Source of the DNA: an uncultured Erysipelotrichaceae bacterium
Lineage (GTDB): Bacteria; Bacillota_I; Bacilli_A; Erysipelotrichales; Erysipelotrichaceae
DNA length: 7,993 nucleotides
NCBI GenBank assembly: GCA_937893225.1
Contig: CALBJM010000067.1
Span: 1 to 7,993 of the forward strand
Direction of reading: 5' to 3'
The position numbers and the translations under genes are program-made. Position 1 is the first letter of the stretch, and each line of letters opens with the position of its first letter. Shown in pieces: positions 1 to 5,688 of this stretch. Under the pieces are notes generated by a model. It had not been told where the DNA came from and searched no databases. It saw nothing but the letters and a program-made list of their open reading frames with translations.

Positions 1-847
1 GACGTATAACGACTTTTTCTCCATGAATCGTTGGCAAAGTACTTAAACGCAAATCAATAATTTTTCCACCACGACTAAACTGAGCACGACCATCTTGTGG
101 AATTCTGTGCTCTGTAATATTCATTTCAGCCATGATCTTAAAACGAGAAATAACAGCTTCCTGCAGCTGCTTTGGAATCGTTAAGATTTCATTCAATCTG
201 CCATCTACACGAATACGCACAAGCATATCATTTTCACGCGGTTCTACATGAATATCAGAAGCCTTTTCAGCAATACCACGCTCCAAAATAGAATTGACTA
301 ATTTTACAGTTGGTGCAGCACTACTCTCATCTTGGATCTTACTTTGTTCTGCCAATTCTTCAACAGTACCAGTCAATCCACGTTCTTCCTTCATTTGCGC
401 AATGGCAATAGAAGCACCTTCATTTTCATATAACACAGAAATAGCACGATCGATAGCATCAGAATAAGCAATATATGGCTGCACTTTATCACGTGTGATC
501 TGTTTGACCATTTCCAATCCTTGGAAGTTAAGTGGATCTTCCATCGCCAAAACCAATGTACCATTTTCTTTTCTCACAGGTACGACATGATACTTTACCG
601 CAATGTTCTTAGGTACGACACTTGCCATATATGGATCGATTTTTGTTTTGTTCAAGTCAATAAAATCGATACCAAGCTGCATACGCAAAACTTCAATCAA
701 TTGTGTTTCATTAATAAAACCATGTTCTACTAGAACTGCACCAAGTCTTTTCCCAGTACCCTTTTGTAAAGCAACAGCCTCATCAATTTGTTTTTCTGTT
801 AAAACACCCGCATCAACGAGCATCTCACCAAGTCTTTTATTTTTCAT
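1..847 (-). CDS. pilB: Type IV pilus assembly ATPase PilB, N-terminal part (3' end beyond window)
   Basis: Cytoplasmic hexameric ATPase that powers pilus extension (GspE/PilB family). The first 282 residues are visible; the frame is open at base 1, so the C-terminal half with Walker A and Walker B is outside. Residues 5-28 and 34-57 are two 24-residue MshEN motifs, each starting RLG, with Gly at position 10 and Gln at 24, separated by the 5-residue spacer KGTGK. In this family MshEN binds cyclic di-GMP. Residues 60-140 continue the N2-type domain, and about 145-178 form a charged linker. The ATPase N-half follows: VKLVNSIL and ASDIHVEP (181-203), RIRVDGRL (211-218), IPQDGRA (249-255) and LSTLPTIHGEKVV (268-280), all typical of PilB/GspE. 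The ATG at 845-847 is preceded by AGGAGG 6 nt upstream and lies 17 bp after pilO. Family assignment is near certain; c-di-GMP binding is predicted from the motif. Confidence 0.97.
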   Translation of the reverse strand, partial: MKNKRLGEMLVDAGVLTEKQIDEAVALQKGTGKRLGAVLVEHGFINETQLIEVLRMQLGIDFIDLNKTKIDPYMASVVPKNIAVKYHVVPVRKENGTLVLAMEDPLNFQGLEMVKQITRDKVQPYIAYSDAIDRAISVLYENEGASIAIAQMKEERGLTGTVEELAEQSKIQDESSAAPTVKLVNSILERGIAEKASDIHVEPRENDMLVRIRVDGRLNEILTIPKQLQEAVISRFKIMAEMNITEHRIPQDGRAQFSRGGKIIDLRLSTLPTIHGEKVVIR

Positions 848-853
848 CTCAAA

Positions 854-859
854 CCTCCT
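854..859 (-). promoter_or_regulatory. Shine-Dalgarno site of pilB
   Basis: The minus strand reads AGGAGG here, 6 nt before the ATG at 847. It fills the short gap between pilO and pilB. It fixes the PilB start so that the first MshEN motif begins at residue 5. Confidence 0.85.
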
Positions 860-864
860 GCTCG

Positions 865-1455
865 TCAATTACTATTTGCATCATCTTCTACGATCAAACC
901 ATTTGTATTATCCGCACCATCTATTGTTTCAAAAAATGTTACAGACATAGAAACACTCACATTATTCGATGTATCTACACTATCTGTATTTCCACCATTG
1001 ATAGACATCGTTGAAATTACACAACGATACTTCAAATTCGCTATACCATTCACAATATTCTCTGCTTCACTATAGGAAGGCACTTGTACAGTAATATCCG
1101 CATTTCTTCTAACAATATTGTCAGTTAAATACGGTTCTTGCCAATTAATAGAAACATTTGAAGCACTAGCAAAAACACCAGCCAACGCATCAATTTCATT
1201 TGCTAAATTATTATACACAGCCACTTCACCACTAGAAACACCCTCATGTGCATCAATATACTCCTGCATATGTTTCATTTTAGAAGCCTTTGCACTCAAT
1301 ACAGTCACTTGTTCCTGTACATTCGTTGTATCGTACTGCTTCAAAGCTGTCTGATAATTTTTATACACCACTTGATAATAGAAGATGCCCAATGCCAATA
1401 CTGCTGCTACAAATACTAACACTGTCTCACGCAATGTAAACTTATGATTCAACAC
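865..1455 (-). CDS. pilO: PilO-like type IV pilus inner-membrane platform protein
   Basis: Bitopic membrane protein of 196 residues, predicted to pair with PilN in the T4P alignment/assembly platform that links PilM and PilB in the cytoplasm to the pilus base. A short cytoplasmic N-terminus is followed by one membrane helix (about 11-27) and a helical, coiled-coil-like stretch (about 33-70). A C-terminal alpha/beta domain (about 100-176) follows; strands such as ADITVQVP and VSVSMSVTFFE and the helix SEAENIVNGIANL fit the PilO ferredoxin-like fold. The tail (177-196) is acidic and polar. The start is GTG at 1453-1455, sharing one base with the TAG stop of pilN; an AGGGGG site sits 9 nt upstream. 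Sequence similarity in this family is low, so the call rests on topology, length (PilO is usually about 180-210 residues) and position directly after pilM-pilN. No pilP or pilQ follows. Confidence 0.82.
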   Translation of the reverse strand: MLNHKFTLRETVLVFVAAVLALGIFYYQVVYKNYQTALKQYDTTNVQEQVTVLSAKASKMKHMQEYIDAHEGVSSGEVAVYNNLANEIDALAGVFASASNVSINWQEPYLTDNIVRRNADITVQVPSYSEAENIVNGIANLKYRCVISTMSINGGNTDSVDTSNNVSVSMSVTFFETIDGADNTNGLIVEDDANSN

Positions 1456-2060
1456 TAGTTGACACCCCCTTCTTCATTCTTGCAAGTAATTTCAATCGTC
1501 GCAGAAACAAGACTACTATCCTGACTATCCGGAACTGTACTAGAAACCGTAACATATGTCGTACGATCATCTTTTTGTAGAATGTCCACAACTCTAGAAA
1601 CCGTATTCAAATCTGTTAAACCTGTATAAACACTTACTTTCTCATCTTGCACATTGATATTGCTCACAGCAACATTTGGAATAATGTCTTCATCAATCAA
1701 CTGTAATACTTGTGGACGATTCAAACAAAACTTCTCTGAATCAGATAAGAAAGAACCAACCATAGAATTATACTTTTCTTCTACACTTGTATAATTCTCT
1801 AATTCTTTATTTAATGCAGCCAATTGTTCATTGCTCGTCGCATATGCTGCCTGCAAATCACTCGTCTTATTCACAAAATCAATCACCCCAAACTTTGTAA
1901 ACAACGCCAAACAAATAAGAAACACGCCAAACACGATCAAACTTTTACGATTCGATGCTGCTTCTTTATCTACCACAAAGTTCATTGTTTTCTTTGTAGG
2001 ATAACTATCTTTCTTCAATTGAATCTCTTTGGAGAATACACCCTTTTTCTTTTCACTCAT
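1455..2060 (-). CDS. pilN: PilN-like type IV pilus inner-membrane platform protein
   Basis: 201-residue bitopic protein, predicted PilN partner of PilM and PilO. The cytoplasmic N-terminus (1-40) is strongly basic and includes the segment TKKTMNFVV (22-30), which may stand in for the INLLP-type PilM-binding motif of classical PilN; that equivalence is a guess. One membrane helix (about 41-58) is followed by a coiled-coil-like helix (about 62-92). A C-terminal alpha/beta domain follows, with strands VAVSNINVQ and KVSVYTGL, helix LNTVSRVVDILQK and strand TTYVTVSS, as in PilN. The start chosen is ATG 2058-2060, with GAGGAG 7 nt upstream. A longer reading from 2084 would overlap pilM and has no ribosome site I can see. 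Two Cys, C112 and C193, lie in the extracytoplasmic part. The sequence itself is divergent; gene order pilM-N-O is the strongest support. Confidence 0.83.
   Translation of the reverse strand: MSEKKKGVFSKEIQLKKDSYPTKKTMNFVVDKEAASNRKSLIVFGVFLICLALFTKFGVIDFVNKTSDLQAAYATSNEQLAALNKELENYTSVEEKYNSMVGSFLSDSEKFCLNRPQVLQLIDEDIIPNVAVSNINVQDEKVSVYTGLTDLNTVSRVVDILQKDDRTTYVTVSSTVPDSQDSSLVSATIEITCKNEEGGVN
1463..1471 (-). promoter_or_regulatory. Shine-Dalgarno site supporting the GTG start of pilO
   Basis: The minus strand reads AAGGGGGTG inside the last codons of pilN. It sits 7-9 nt before GTG (1455-1453). The next codon, TTG at 1452, would be an alternative start with a longer spacing. GTG is preferred. 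Confidence 0.6.
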
Positions 2061-2064
2061 GTTC

Positions 2065-3003
2065 TTACTCCTCACAAGCACCATATGCTACAAGTGCATT
2101 CATTACATCTTCATCTGAACTAATTGGAGAAACATTTAAACTTACCGCATCGCGAATCGATTGCACCAATGGTTCAATATGATAACCACCACCATAAAAG
2201 AACAAAGACTCCAATGTATTCTCTCTATTTTCATATGTATAAAAGTTAATAGCGCGCATGATTTCTGTCGCAATATAATCATAGGAATCTTGCATCTTAG
2301 CATGATGTACCACATCATCTTTATTATTCTTTAAATATGACAATGCAATATGCTTATCACAAAACAACACTTCACTCACAATATCTAATAAATGAGAAAC
2401 ACCAACATCAATACTTCTACCAGTATCATACATACCATCATGATACATATCGATTCTTGTGTGATTATACCCTAATTCGACTAATGCTATATCCCCATGC
2501 TTTTCTGTTAATATCGAAGAAATCGCAAGTCTTCTTGGCAATGCTTTCACCAACTTTAAACCAGCTTTCTTACACATTTCACTATACTTATCTATCAATT
2601 TCTTCGTACAAGCAGCAACTAATAATTCCATGTCTTTTGGACTACCACTCGCATCTGTAATATAACGAATGAGCGCATAATCATACAAATAACTATCTGA
2701 ATCATTACCTACAACATTTGTAAACTCATATGGCAAATTCACACGCAACTGTTTCTCAGTCATAAAAGGCATTGTGATTTTATTGAAATAGATTTCATTA
2801 TCTGGCAACACAATTGCACACTTCTTCGTACGAATACCATTCTCTTTTAACGCATCACGAATCACTTCACTCATACCATCATATGCAATAAAAGTATCAC
2901 CATCAAAAACATTATCCGGTGTATCTAATACAACACAATGCTCACCATCCACTAATTTTATACAACCTGTTCCAATATCTATACCTAACAGTTTTTTTGC
3001 CAT
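2065..3003 (-). CDS. pilM: Type IV pilus actin-like ATPase PilM
   Basis: Cytoplasmic 312-residue member of the PilM/FtsA-like actin-fold ATPases, which binds the N-terminal tail of PilN and connects the platform to the motor. The actin-fold landmarks run in order. LGIDIGTGCIKLV (6-18) is the phosphate-1 loop. VLPDNEIYFNKITMP (65-79) and MTEKQLRVNLPYEF (81-94) match the conserved PilM 'LP...LPxM...EL...E' block. IALVELG (172-178), followed by HTRIDMY, is the phosphate-2 region. FFYGGGYHIEPL (268-279) is the adenosine loop. In the phosphate-2 loop the usual Asp of DIG is replaced by Glu (E176). Length is slightly under the roughly 340-350 residues common for PilM. ATG at 3001-3003; the TGAGGA ribosome site (3011-3016) overlaps the pilD TGA stop, 10 bp away. 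Confidence 0.93.
   Translation of the reverse strand: MAKKLLGIDIGTGCIKLVDGEHCVVLDTPDNVFDGDTFIAYDGMSEVIRDALKENGIRTKKCAIVLPDNEIYFNKITMPFMTEKQLRVNLPYEFTNVVGNDSDSYLYDYALIRYITDASGSPKDMELLVAACTKKLIDKYSEMCKKAGLKLVKALPRRLAISSILTEKHGDIALVELGYNHTRIDMYHDGMYDTGRSIDVGVSHLLDIVSEVLFCDKHIALSYLKNNKDDVVHHAKMQDSYDYIATEIMRAINFYTYENRENTLESLFFYGGGYHIEPLVQSIRDAVSLNVSPISSDEDVMNALVAYGACEE
2068..2073 (-). promoter_or_regulatory. Shine-Dalgarno site deciding the pilN start
   Basis: GAGGAG on the minus strand is at once the last two Glu codons of pilM and the ribosome site of pilN, 7 nt before ATG 2060. The pilM TAA lies between the site and the start codon, an arrangement that favours translational coupling of the two partner proteins. 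Confidence 0.8.
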
Positions 3004-3010
3004 ACTCTAT

Positions 3011-3016
3011 TCCTCA
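3011..3016 (-). promoter_or_regulatory. Shine-Dalgarno site of pilM overlapping the pilD stop
   Basis: The minus strand reads TGAGGA, 7 nt before the pilM ATG. Its first three bases are the TGA stop of pilD, so ribosomes ending pilD translation finish on the pilM loading site. Confidence 0.7.
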
Positions 3017-3775
3017 CAATCCCAACAACCCAAGATACCAACTCACAAAACTAGCACCACACAACAACGAAATATATGTAGCTGCACTAATTGCAGGCCC
3101 AAAAGGTATTTTATTCTTATGCAACACAACTACCATTATAAGCCCAATGACACACGCTAATATGATATTAAACAAAGAACCATACAAACCAAGATACAAA
3201 CCAACCACGAAGAACAATTTGATATCTCCTCCACCCATGGACTCTTTCTTTAACACACGATCCATCACTAAGGACAACAATAATATAGCTGAAGCAACAA
3301 CAATTCCAGCAAGCAATCCATCCCAACTAAAGCTAAAGATCACCCACCAAACAATACCAAACACGATAAATCCATCCGGTATTTCATAACTCTTCAAATC
3401 AGACAATGACAATCCATATAAACACGCACACAACCCTAAATCACGAACTAACACAAGATCCAATGTACCATGTACACAAACCATCACACTAAACAAAACA
3501 CCAAGTACTACTTCACTAACAACATACCAACCAGACAACTTTGTCCCACAATACCTACACTTTCCTTTTAGAAAAATATAAGAAAACACAGGAAACAAAT
3601 CCAATACACCTAAGGTATGCCCACACACATCACACTTACTCCTACCAGTCCACCACTTCTCATGCGCTATGATCCTATCACTCACACAATTCAAGAAGCT
3701 GCCAAACACACTACCAAGAATAAATGCCACAACAATACAATACACTGCAATTAATGAACTCTCATAAATACTCAT
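3014..3775 (-). CDS. pilD: Prepilin peptidase / N-methyltransferase PilD
   Basis: Polytopic membrane aspartyl protease of 253 residues (GspO/PilD/ComC family, A24) that cuts the leader of prepilins on the cytoplasmic side and N-methylates the new N-terminus. Key features seen: GSVFGSFLNCVSDR (21-34) at the end of the first membrane helix; a methyltransferase-domain zinc site C48-x-x-C51 and C73-x-x-C76; first catalytic Asp D126 in SLSDLKSYEIPD (123-134); second catalytic Asp D184 in GGGDIKL (181-187); and the family motif IPFGPAIS (223-230). The intact four-Cys domain indicates a full bifunctional enzyme rather than a truncated peptidase. It starts with an ATGA overlap with the upstream prepilin gene, with GGAGGT (3781-3786) 5 nt upstream. 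Its place among prepilin genes indicates a dedicated peptidase for this pilus. Confidence 0.97.
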   Translation of the reverse strand: MSIYESSLIAVYCIVVAFILGSVFGSFLNCVSDRIIAHEKWWTGRSKCDVCGHTLGVLDLFPVFSYIFLKGKCRYCGTKLSGWYVVSEVVLGVLFSVMVCVHGTLDLVLVRDLGLCACLYGLSLSDLKSYEIPDGFIVFGIVWWVIFSFSWDGLLAGIVVASAILLLSLVMDRVLKKESMGGGDIKLFFVVGLYLGLYGSLFNIILACVIGLIMVVVLHKNKIPFGPAISAATYISLLCGASFVSWYLGLLGL

Positions 3776-4200
3776 TCACTACCTCCAGTCCACCATATGT
3801 CAATATTCCCATTGTTCACTCTAACCTCAAGCACCATTTTACCAACTTCACCTACGTAACTCTTACCATTTACACTAGGATTAGCAGAACTATTGTACCC
3901 TTTTGGCTTAGAAGCCACAATCGTATTAGAAACACTATCGAAATACCCTATATACCCTTGGGAAGTATGATGTACACAACTTCCATCACTATTCCCGCAA
4001 TTATTCACAGGACAATTCACACCATTCAAACTATTCACTTTCGCTACACTCTCGCAAGTATTTACATACCCACCATCATTACCACTACTCATATGAATAT
4101 CTAGCCAACCATATGCACTACCAACAAGAAACACAACTTCCACACCAATACACAACAAAGCTATGATTTCTATCAAACTCATACGTCCTTTATTGTTCAT
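3772..4200 (-). CDS. Prepilin-like protein with shifted processing site and clustered cysteines
   Basis: 142 residues. A four-residue leader MNNK and Gly5 are followed by RMSLIEIIALLCIGVEVVFLVG, a hydrophobic helix of class III-like prepilins. The conserved Glu (E11) sits at +6 relative to Gly5, whereas PilD substrates normally have Glu at +5. If cut in the usual register the residue before the cut would be Arg6. The extracytoplasmic part holds four Cys (49, 63, 68, 75), enough for two disulfides, plus one Cys inside the helix (17). The C-terminus is strand-like, with VLEVRVNNGNIDIWW (123-137). ATG 4198-4200 overlaps the stop of the preceding gene as ATGA, with AGGAGGT (4209-4215) 8 nt upstream, and its own stop overlaps the pilD start. 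I cannot assign it to a named pilin family. It may be a GspH/FimU-like minor pilin or a structural pilin of this pilus. Confidence 0.8.
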   Translation of the reverse strand: MNNKGRMSLIEIIALLCIGVEVVFLVGSAYGWLDIHMSSGNDGGYVNTCESVAKVNSLNGVNCPVNNCGNSDGSCVHHTSQGYIGYFDSVSNTIVASKPKGYNSSANPSVNGKSYVGEVGKMVLEVRVNNGNIDIWWTGGSE

Positions 4201-4823
4201 GATGGTGTACCTCCTAAGCTTATTGTATTAATCGAAAGTGCACGAACAGTAAATGTATTGTCTATATACGCTTCCGTATCATCGTTTGCTCCTATTGCTA
4301 GATTCACAACAAAATACCCACTCTTTTTATCATCCGTTGTTGGATGATATTTGATTGTTGCTTTTGCGCCTAATCCATCCGTATAGCTCATTTTTCCTAG
4401 CATACGATTAAACTTTGTACCTGTACCTATCGCAAGCTGCCCATATTCATTCTTAGATGCTATCTTATTTTCATCACTATCACTTTTTAATACATATAGA
4501 TTTGTTGGATCATCTTCAATTGCATATGTAACGGAGAAAAAAGAATTCACCGCATAATCACCATCTGTGCTTACTTTACTTGTATCAATATCTACATTTT
4601 TGGAATACTTTAATTCATTTGTCAAAAGACTCTCTAATGAAGTATACAATTGTTGTGCAGCTGAAATTCTCATAGAACGCTTATATTGTCTTGTTCCAAC
4701 AACTACACCATTGACTAATCCAGCACTCACTAAACCAAGCAAAAGAACCGTACATAACATTTCTGTTAATGTAAAGCCTTTGCTTATTCTACGTGTTTTT
4801 CTTTTGATAAACTTACTTTGCAT
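4197..4823 (-). CDS. Minor prepilin, PilW/GspJ-like
   Basis: 208 residues with a canonical type IV prepilin N-terminus: a basic 16-residue leader ending RRISKG, then FTLTEMLCTVLLLGLVSAGLV, with cleavage expected after G16 and Glu at +5 (E21). The size, the long soluble beta-rich part and the position in a K-I-J-like gene set suggest a PilW/GspJ-type minor pilin that would sit near the pilus tip. Residues 42-75 form an amphipathic helix; strands such as YAVNSFFSVTYAIE (90-103) and GYFVVNLAIGA (169-179) follow. ATG 4821-4823 is chosen because AAAGG lies 7 nt upstream. Longer readings from GTG 4859 or ATG 4853 overlap the preceding gene, lack a good ribosome site and would give an unusually long leader. 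It ends in a 4-bp ATGA overlap with the next gene. Confidence 0.87.
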   Translation of the reverse strand: MQSKFIKRKTRRISKGFTLTEMLCTVLLLGLVSAGLVNGVVVGTRQYKRSMRISAAQQLYTSLESLLTNELKYSKNVDIDTSKVSTDGDYAVNSFFSVTYAIEDDPTNLYVLKSDSDENKIASKNEYGQLAIGTGTKFNRMLGKMSYTDGLGAKATIKYHPTTDDKKSGYFVVNLAIGANDDTEAYIDNTFTVRALSINTISLGGTPS

Positions 4824-4830
4824 TCTTATA

Positions 4831-4835
4831 CCTTT
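4831..4835 (-). promoter_or_regulatory. Shine-Dalgarno site deciding the start of the PilW-like gene
   Basis: AAAGG on the minus strand, overlapping the TAA stop of the 88-residue pilin gene, 7 nt before ATG 4823. It supports the 16-residue leader over the upstream GTG/ATG alternatives. Confidence 0.6.
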
Positions 4836-5100
4836 AATAGAAATAATACCCATTTTCACCAGATGATTTTTTTATTGTCACAACATTTCCTGAAACAGAG
4901 CCATCATTGTGTTTAATAGACAAATGCCAATTTGTATTCGTTGCATTTTGACGAATATCAAAATTTCGTATCAAGCCATTTGCTTTTTTATTTACACGCC
5001 CTGCCGCTATAATACTTGTTTGCAAAGCAATAAATGCAATTGCTACAATAACTACAGAAATTAAAGTCTCCGTAATCGTTTCACCCTTTTTATTAAGCAT
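4834..5100 (-). CDS. Very small minor prepilin, PilV/GspI-like
   Basis: 88 residues. The leader MLNKKG is followed by ETITETLISVVIVAIAFIALQTSII, with the expected cut after G6 and Glu at +5 (E11), a canonical class III processing site with Glu rather than Phe at +1. After the helix only about 50 residues remain (NKKANGLIRNF..., then strands NWHLSIKHN and NVVTIKK), ending YYFY, so the soluble domain is minimal. GspI/PilV-type minor pilins are the smallest of tip-complex subunits, and the order K-like, this, J-like agrees, so that role is inferred. The start at ATG 5098-5100 is chosen over the upstream reading from 5154 because AAGGAG lies 6 nt upstream and the leader is then of normal length. 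It overlaps the preceding gene by 8 bp. A run of seven A's in the coding strand (4867-4873) is the one slip-prone site in it. Confidence 0.85.
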   Translation of the reverse strand: MLNKKGETITETLISVVIVAIAFIALQTSIIAAGRVNKKANGLIRNFDIRQNATNTNWHLSIKHNDGSVSGNVVTIKKSSGENGYYFY

Positions 5101-5671
5101 TACTATCTCCTTTAGCAGATATTTCATCAAAATTCCAAACAACTTGATTATCACTTGGTTTCGTCAAGTTAAATCTCACATATTCTCGATTTCCATCTGT
5201 ATCTCCATCAACAGTCAGAGTGAAAACAACTTTACCAACATTTCCATCAGAAGTATTCAAATTATTAATAATCTCATATTTTGCAAGAATTGTTTTTAAT
5301 TTTGAGCCACTAACTTGAAACATTAACTTTCCGTTTGCTTGACCACTATTAGGATTATTACAAATTTCTTCTGAAATCTGTTTGATTTCTTGCGTAAATA
5401 TTCCATAATCCACTTCAGAACACACATATGCATTATTCCCATTTTTTATTAAATTAACTGTTCTAGGTATATTATCTTTTAAAAGCAATGCTGCTGAATC
5501 CAACAAAATCGAATTCTGTTCATTGTATTTTTTTGAATGTGTTCTTTTAACAGCTGTCACACTAGCTGAAACCATTGTCACAGAAACCATCGTAACAACG
5601 ATCAATAACAAAAGAGCAAAAAGAATGGAGACACCATTTTCACTCTTTAATTTATTTTTAACGACTTTCAT
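5093..5671 (-). CDS. Prepilin-like protein, PilX/GspK-type (no Glu at +5)
   Basis: 192 residues. A basic N-terminus with G13 is followed by a long hydrophobic helix, VSILFALLLLIVVTMVS (14-30) continuing to about 40. This matches the PilX_N style (G-x-[AS]-L/I-x-x-ALLLL), in which the conserved Glu at +5 is absent; here +5 is Phe18. In PilX/GspK-type proteins this lack of Glu marks the subunit at the very tip of a pilus or pseudopilus. The soluble part begins with a polar helix (44-67, KKYNEQNSILLDSAALLL) and includes two Cys (84, 104) that could form a disulfide, and strands KVVFTLTVDGD (147-157) and EYVRFNLT (163-170). ATG 5669-5671, with GGAG 5 nt upstream, lies 17 bp after the adhesin stop. 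PilD cleavage is predicted but not certain. Confidence 0.82.
   Translation of the reverse strand: MKVVKNKLKSENGVSILFALLLLIVVTMVSVTMVSASVTAVKRTHSKKYNEQNSILLDSAALLLKDNIPRTVNLIKNGNNAYVCSEVDYGIFTQEIKQISEEICNNPNSGQANGKLMFQVSGSKLKTILAKYEIINNLNTSDGNVGKVVFTLTVDGDTDGNREYVRFNLTKPSDNQVVWNFDEISAKGDSNA
5107..5112 (-). promoter_or_regulatory. Shine-Dalgarno site deciding the start of the 88-residue prepilin
   Basis: AAGGAG on the minus strand, within the 3' end of the preceding gene, 6 nt before ATG 5100. It favours the short leader MLNKKG over the in-frame upstream start at 5154. Confidence 0.8.
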
Positions 5672-5688
5672 AGTATCTCCACCTTTCT

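Noticed and set aside
603..950. 115-residue open frame on the plus strand across the pilB/pilO junction.
   Set aside because: Opposite to conserved PilB MshEN coding sequence; no ribosome site evident.
2061..2084. Longer pilN reading starting at 2084 with MVLVRSKN.
   Set aside because: No ribosome site before it and it overlaps the end of pilM, while ATG 2060 has GAGGAG at 7 nt.
2985..3003. Run of T's on the plus strand near 2990-2998 as a possible terminator.
   Set aside because: It encodes the Lys codons at the start of PilM (AKKLLG), is on the wrong strand for the operon and has no hairpin beside it.
2919..3389. 156-residue open frame on the plus strand opposite pilM and pilD.
   Set aside because: It lies antisense to two confidently identified genes, is low in complexity (Asn, Thr, Ile and Pro rich) and shows no domain; its length follows from the C-rich plus strand with few stops.
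3724..4104. 126-residue open frame on the plus strand opposite the 142-residue pilin-like gene.
   Set aside because: Antisense shadow of a gene with a strong ribosome site and coupled overlaps; composition is Thr/Ile-repetitive with no recognisable feature.
4860..4880. Run of seven A's in the coding strand of the 88-residue pilin, where a +1 shift (or loss of one A in the transcript) would join it to the PilW-like frame.
   Set aside because: Both genes have their own ribosome sites and complete prepilin leaders, and a fused protein with two membrane anchors makes little sense. A -1 slip leads to a stop within a few codons.
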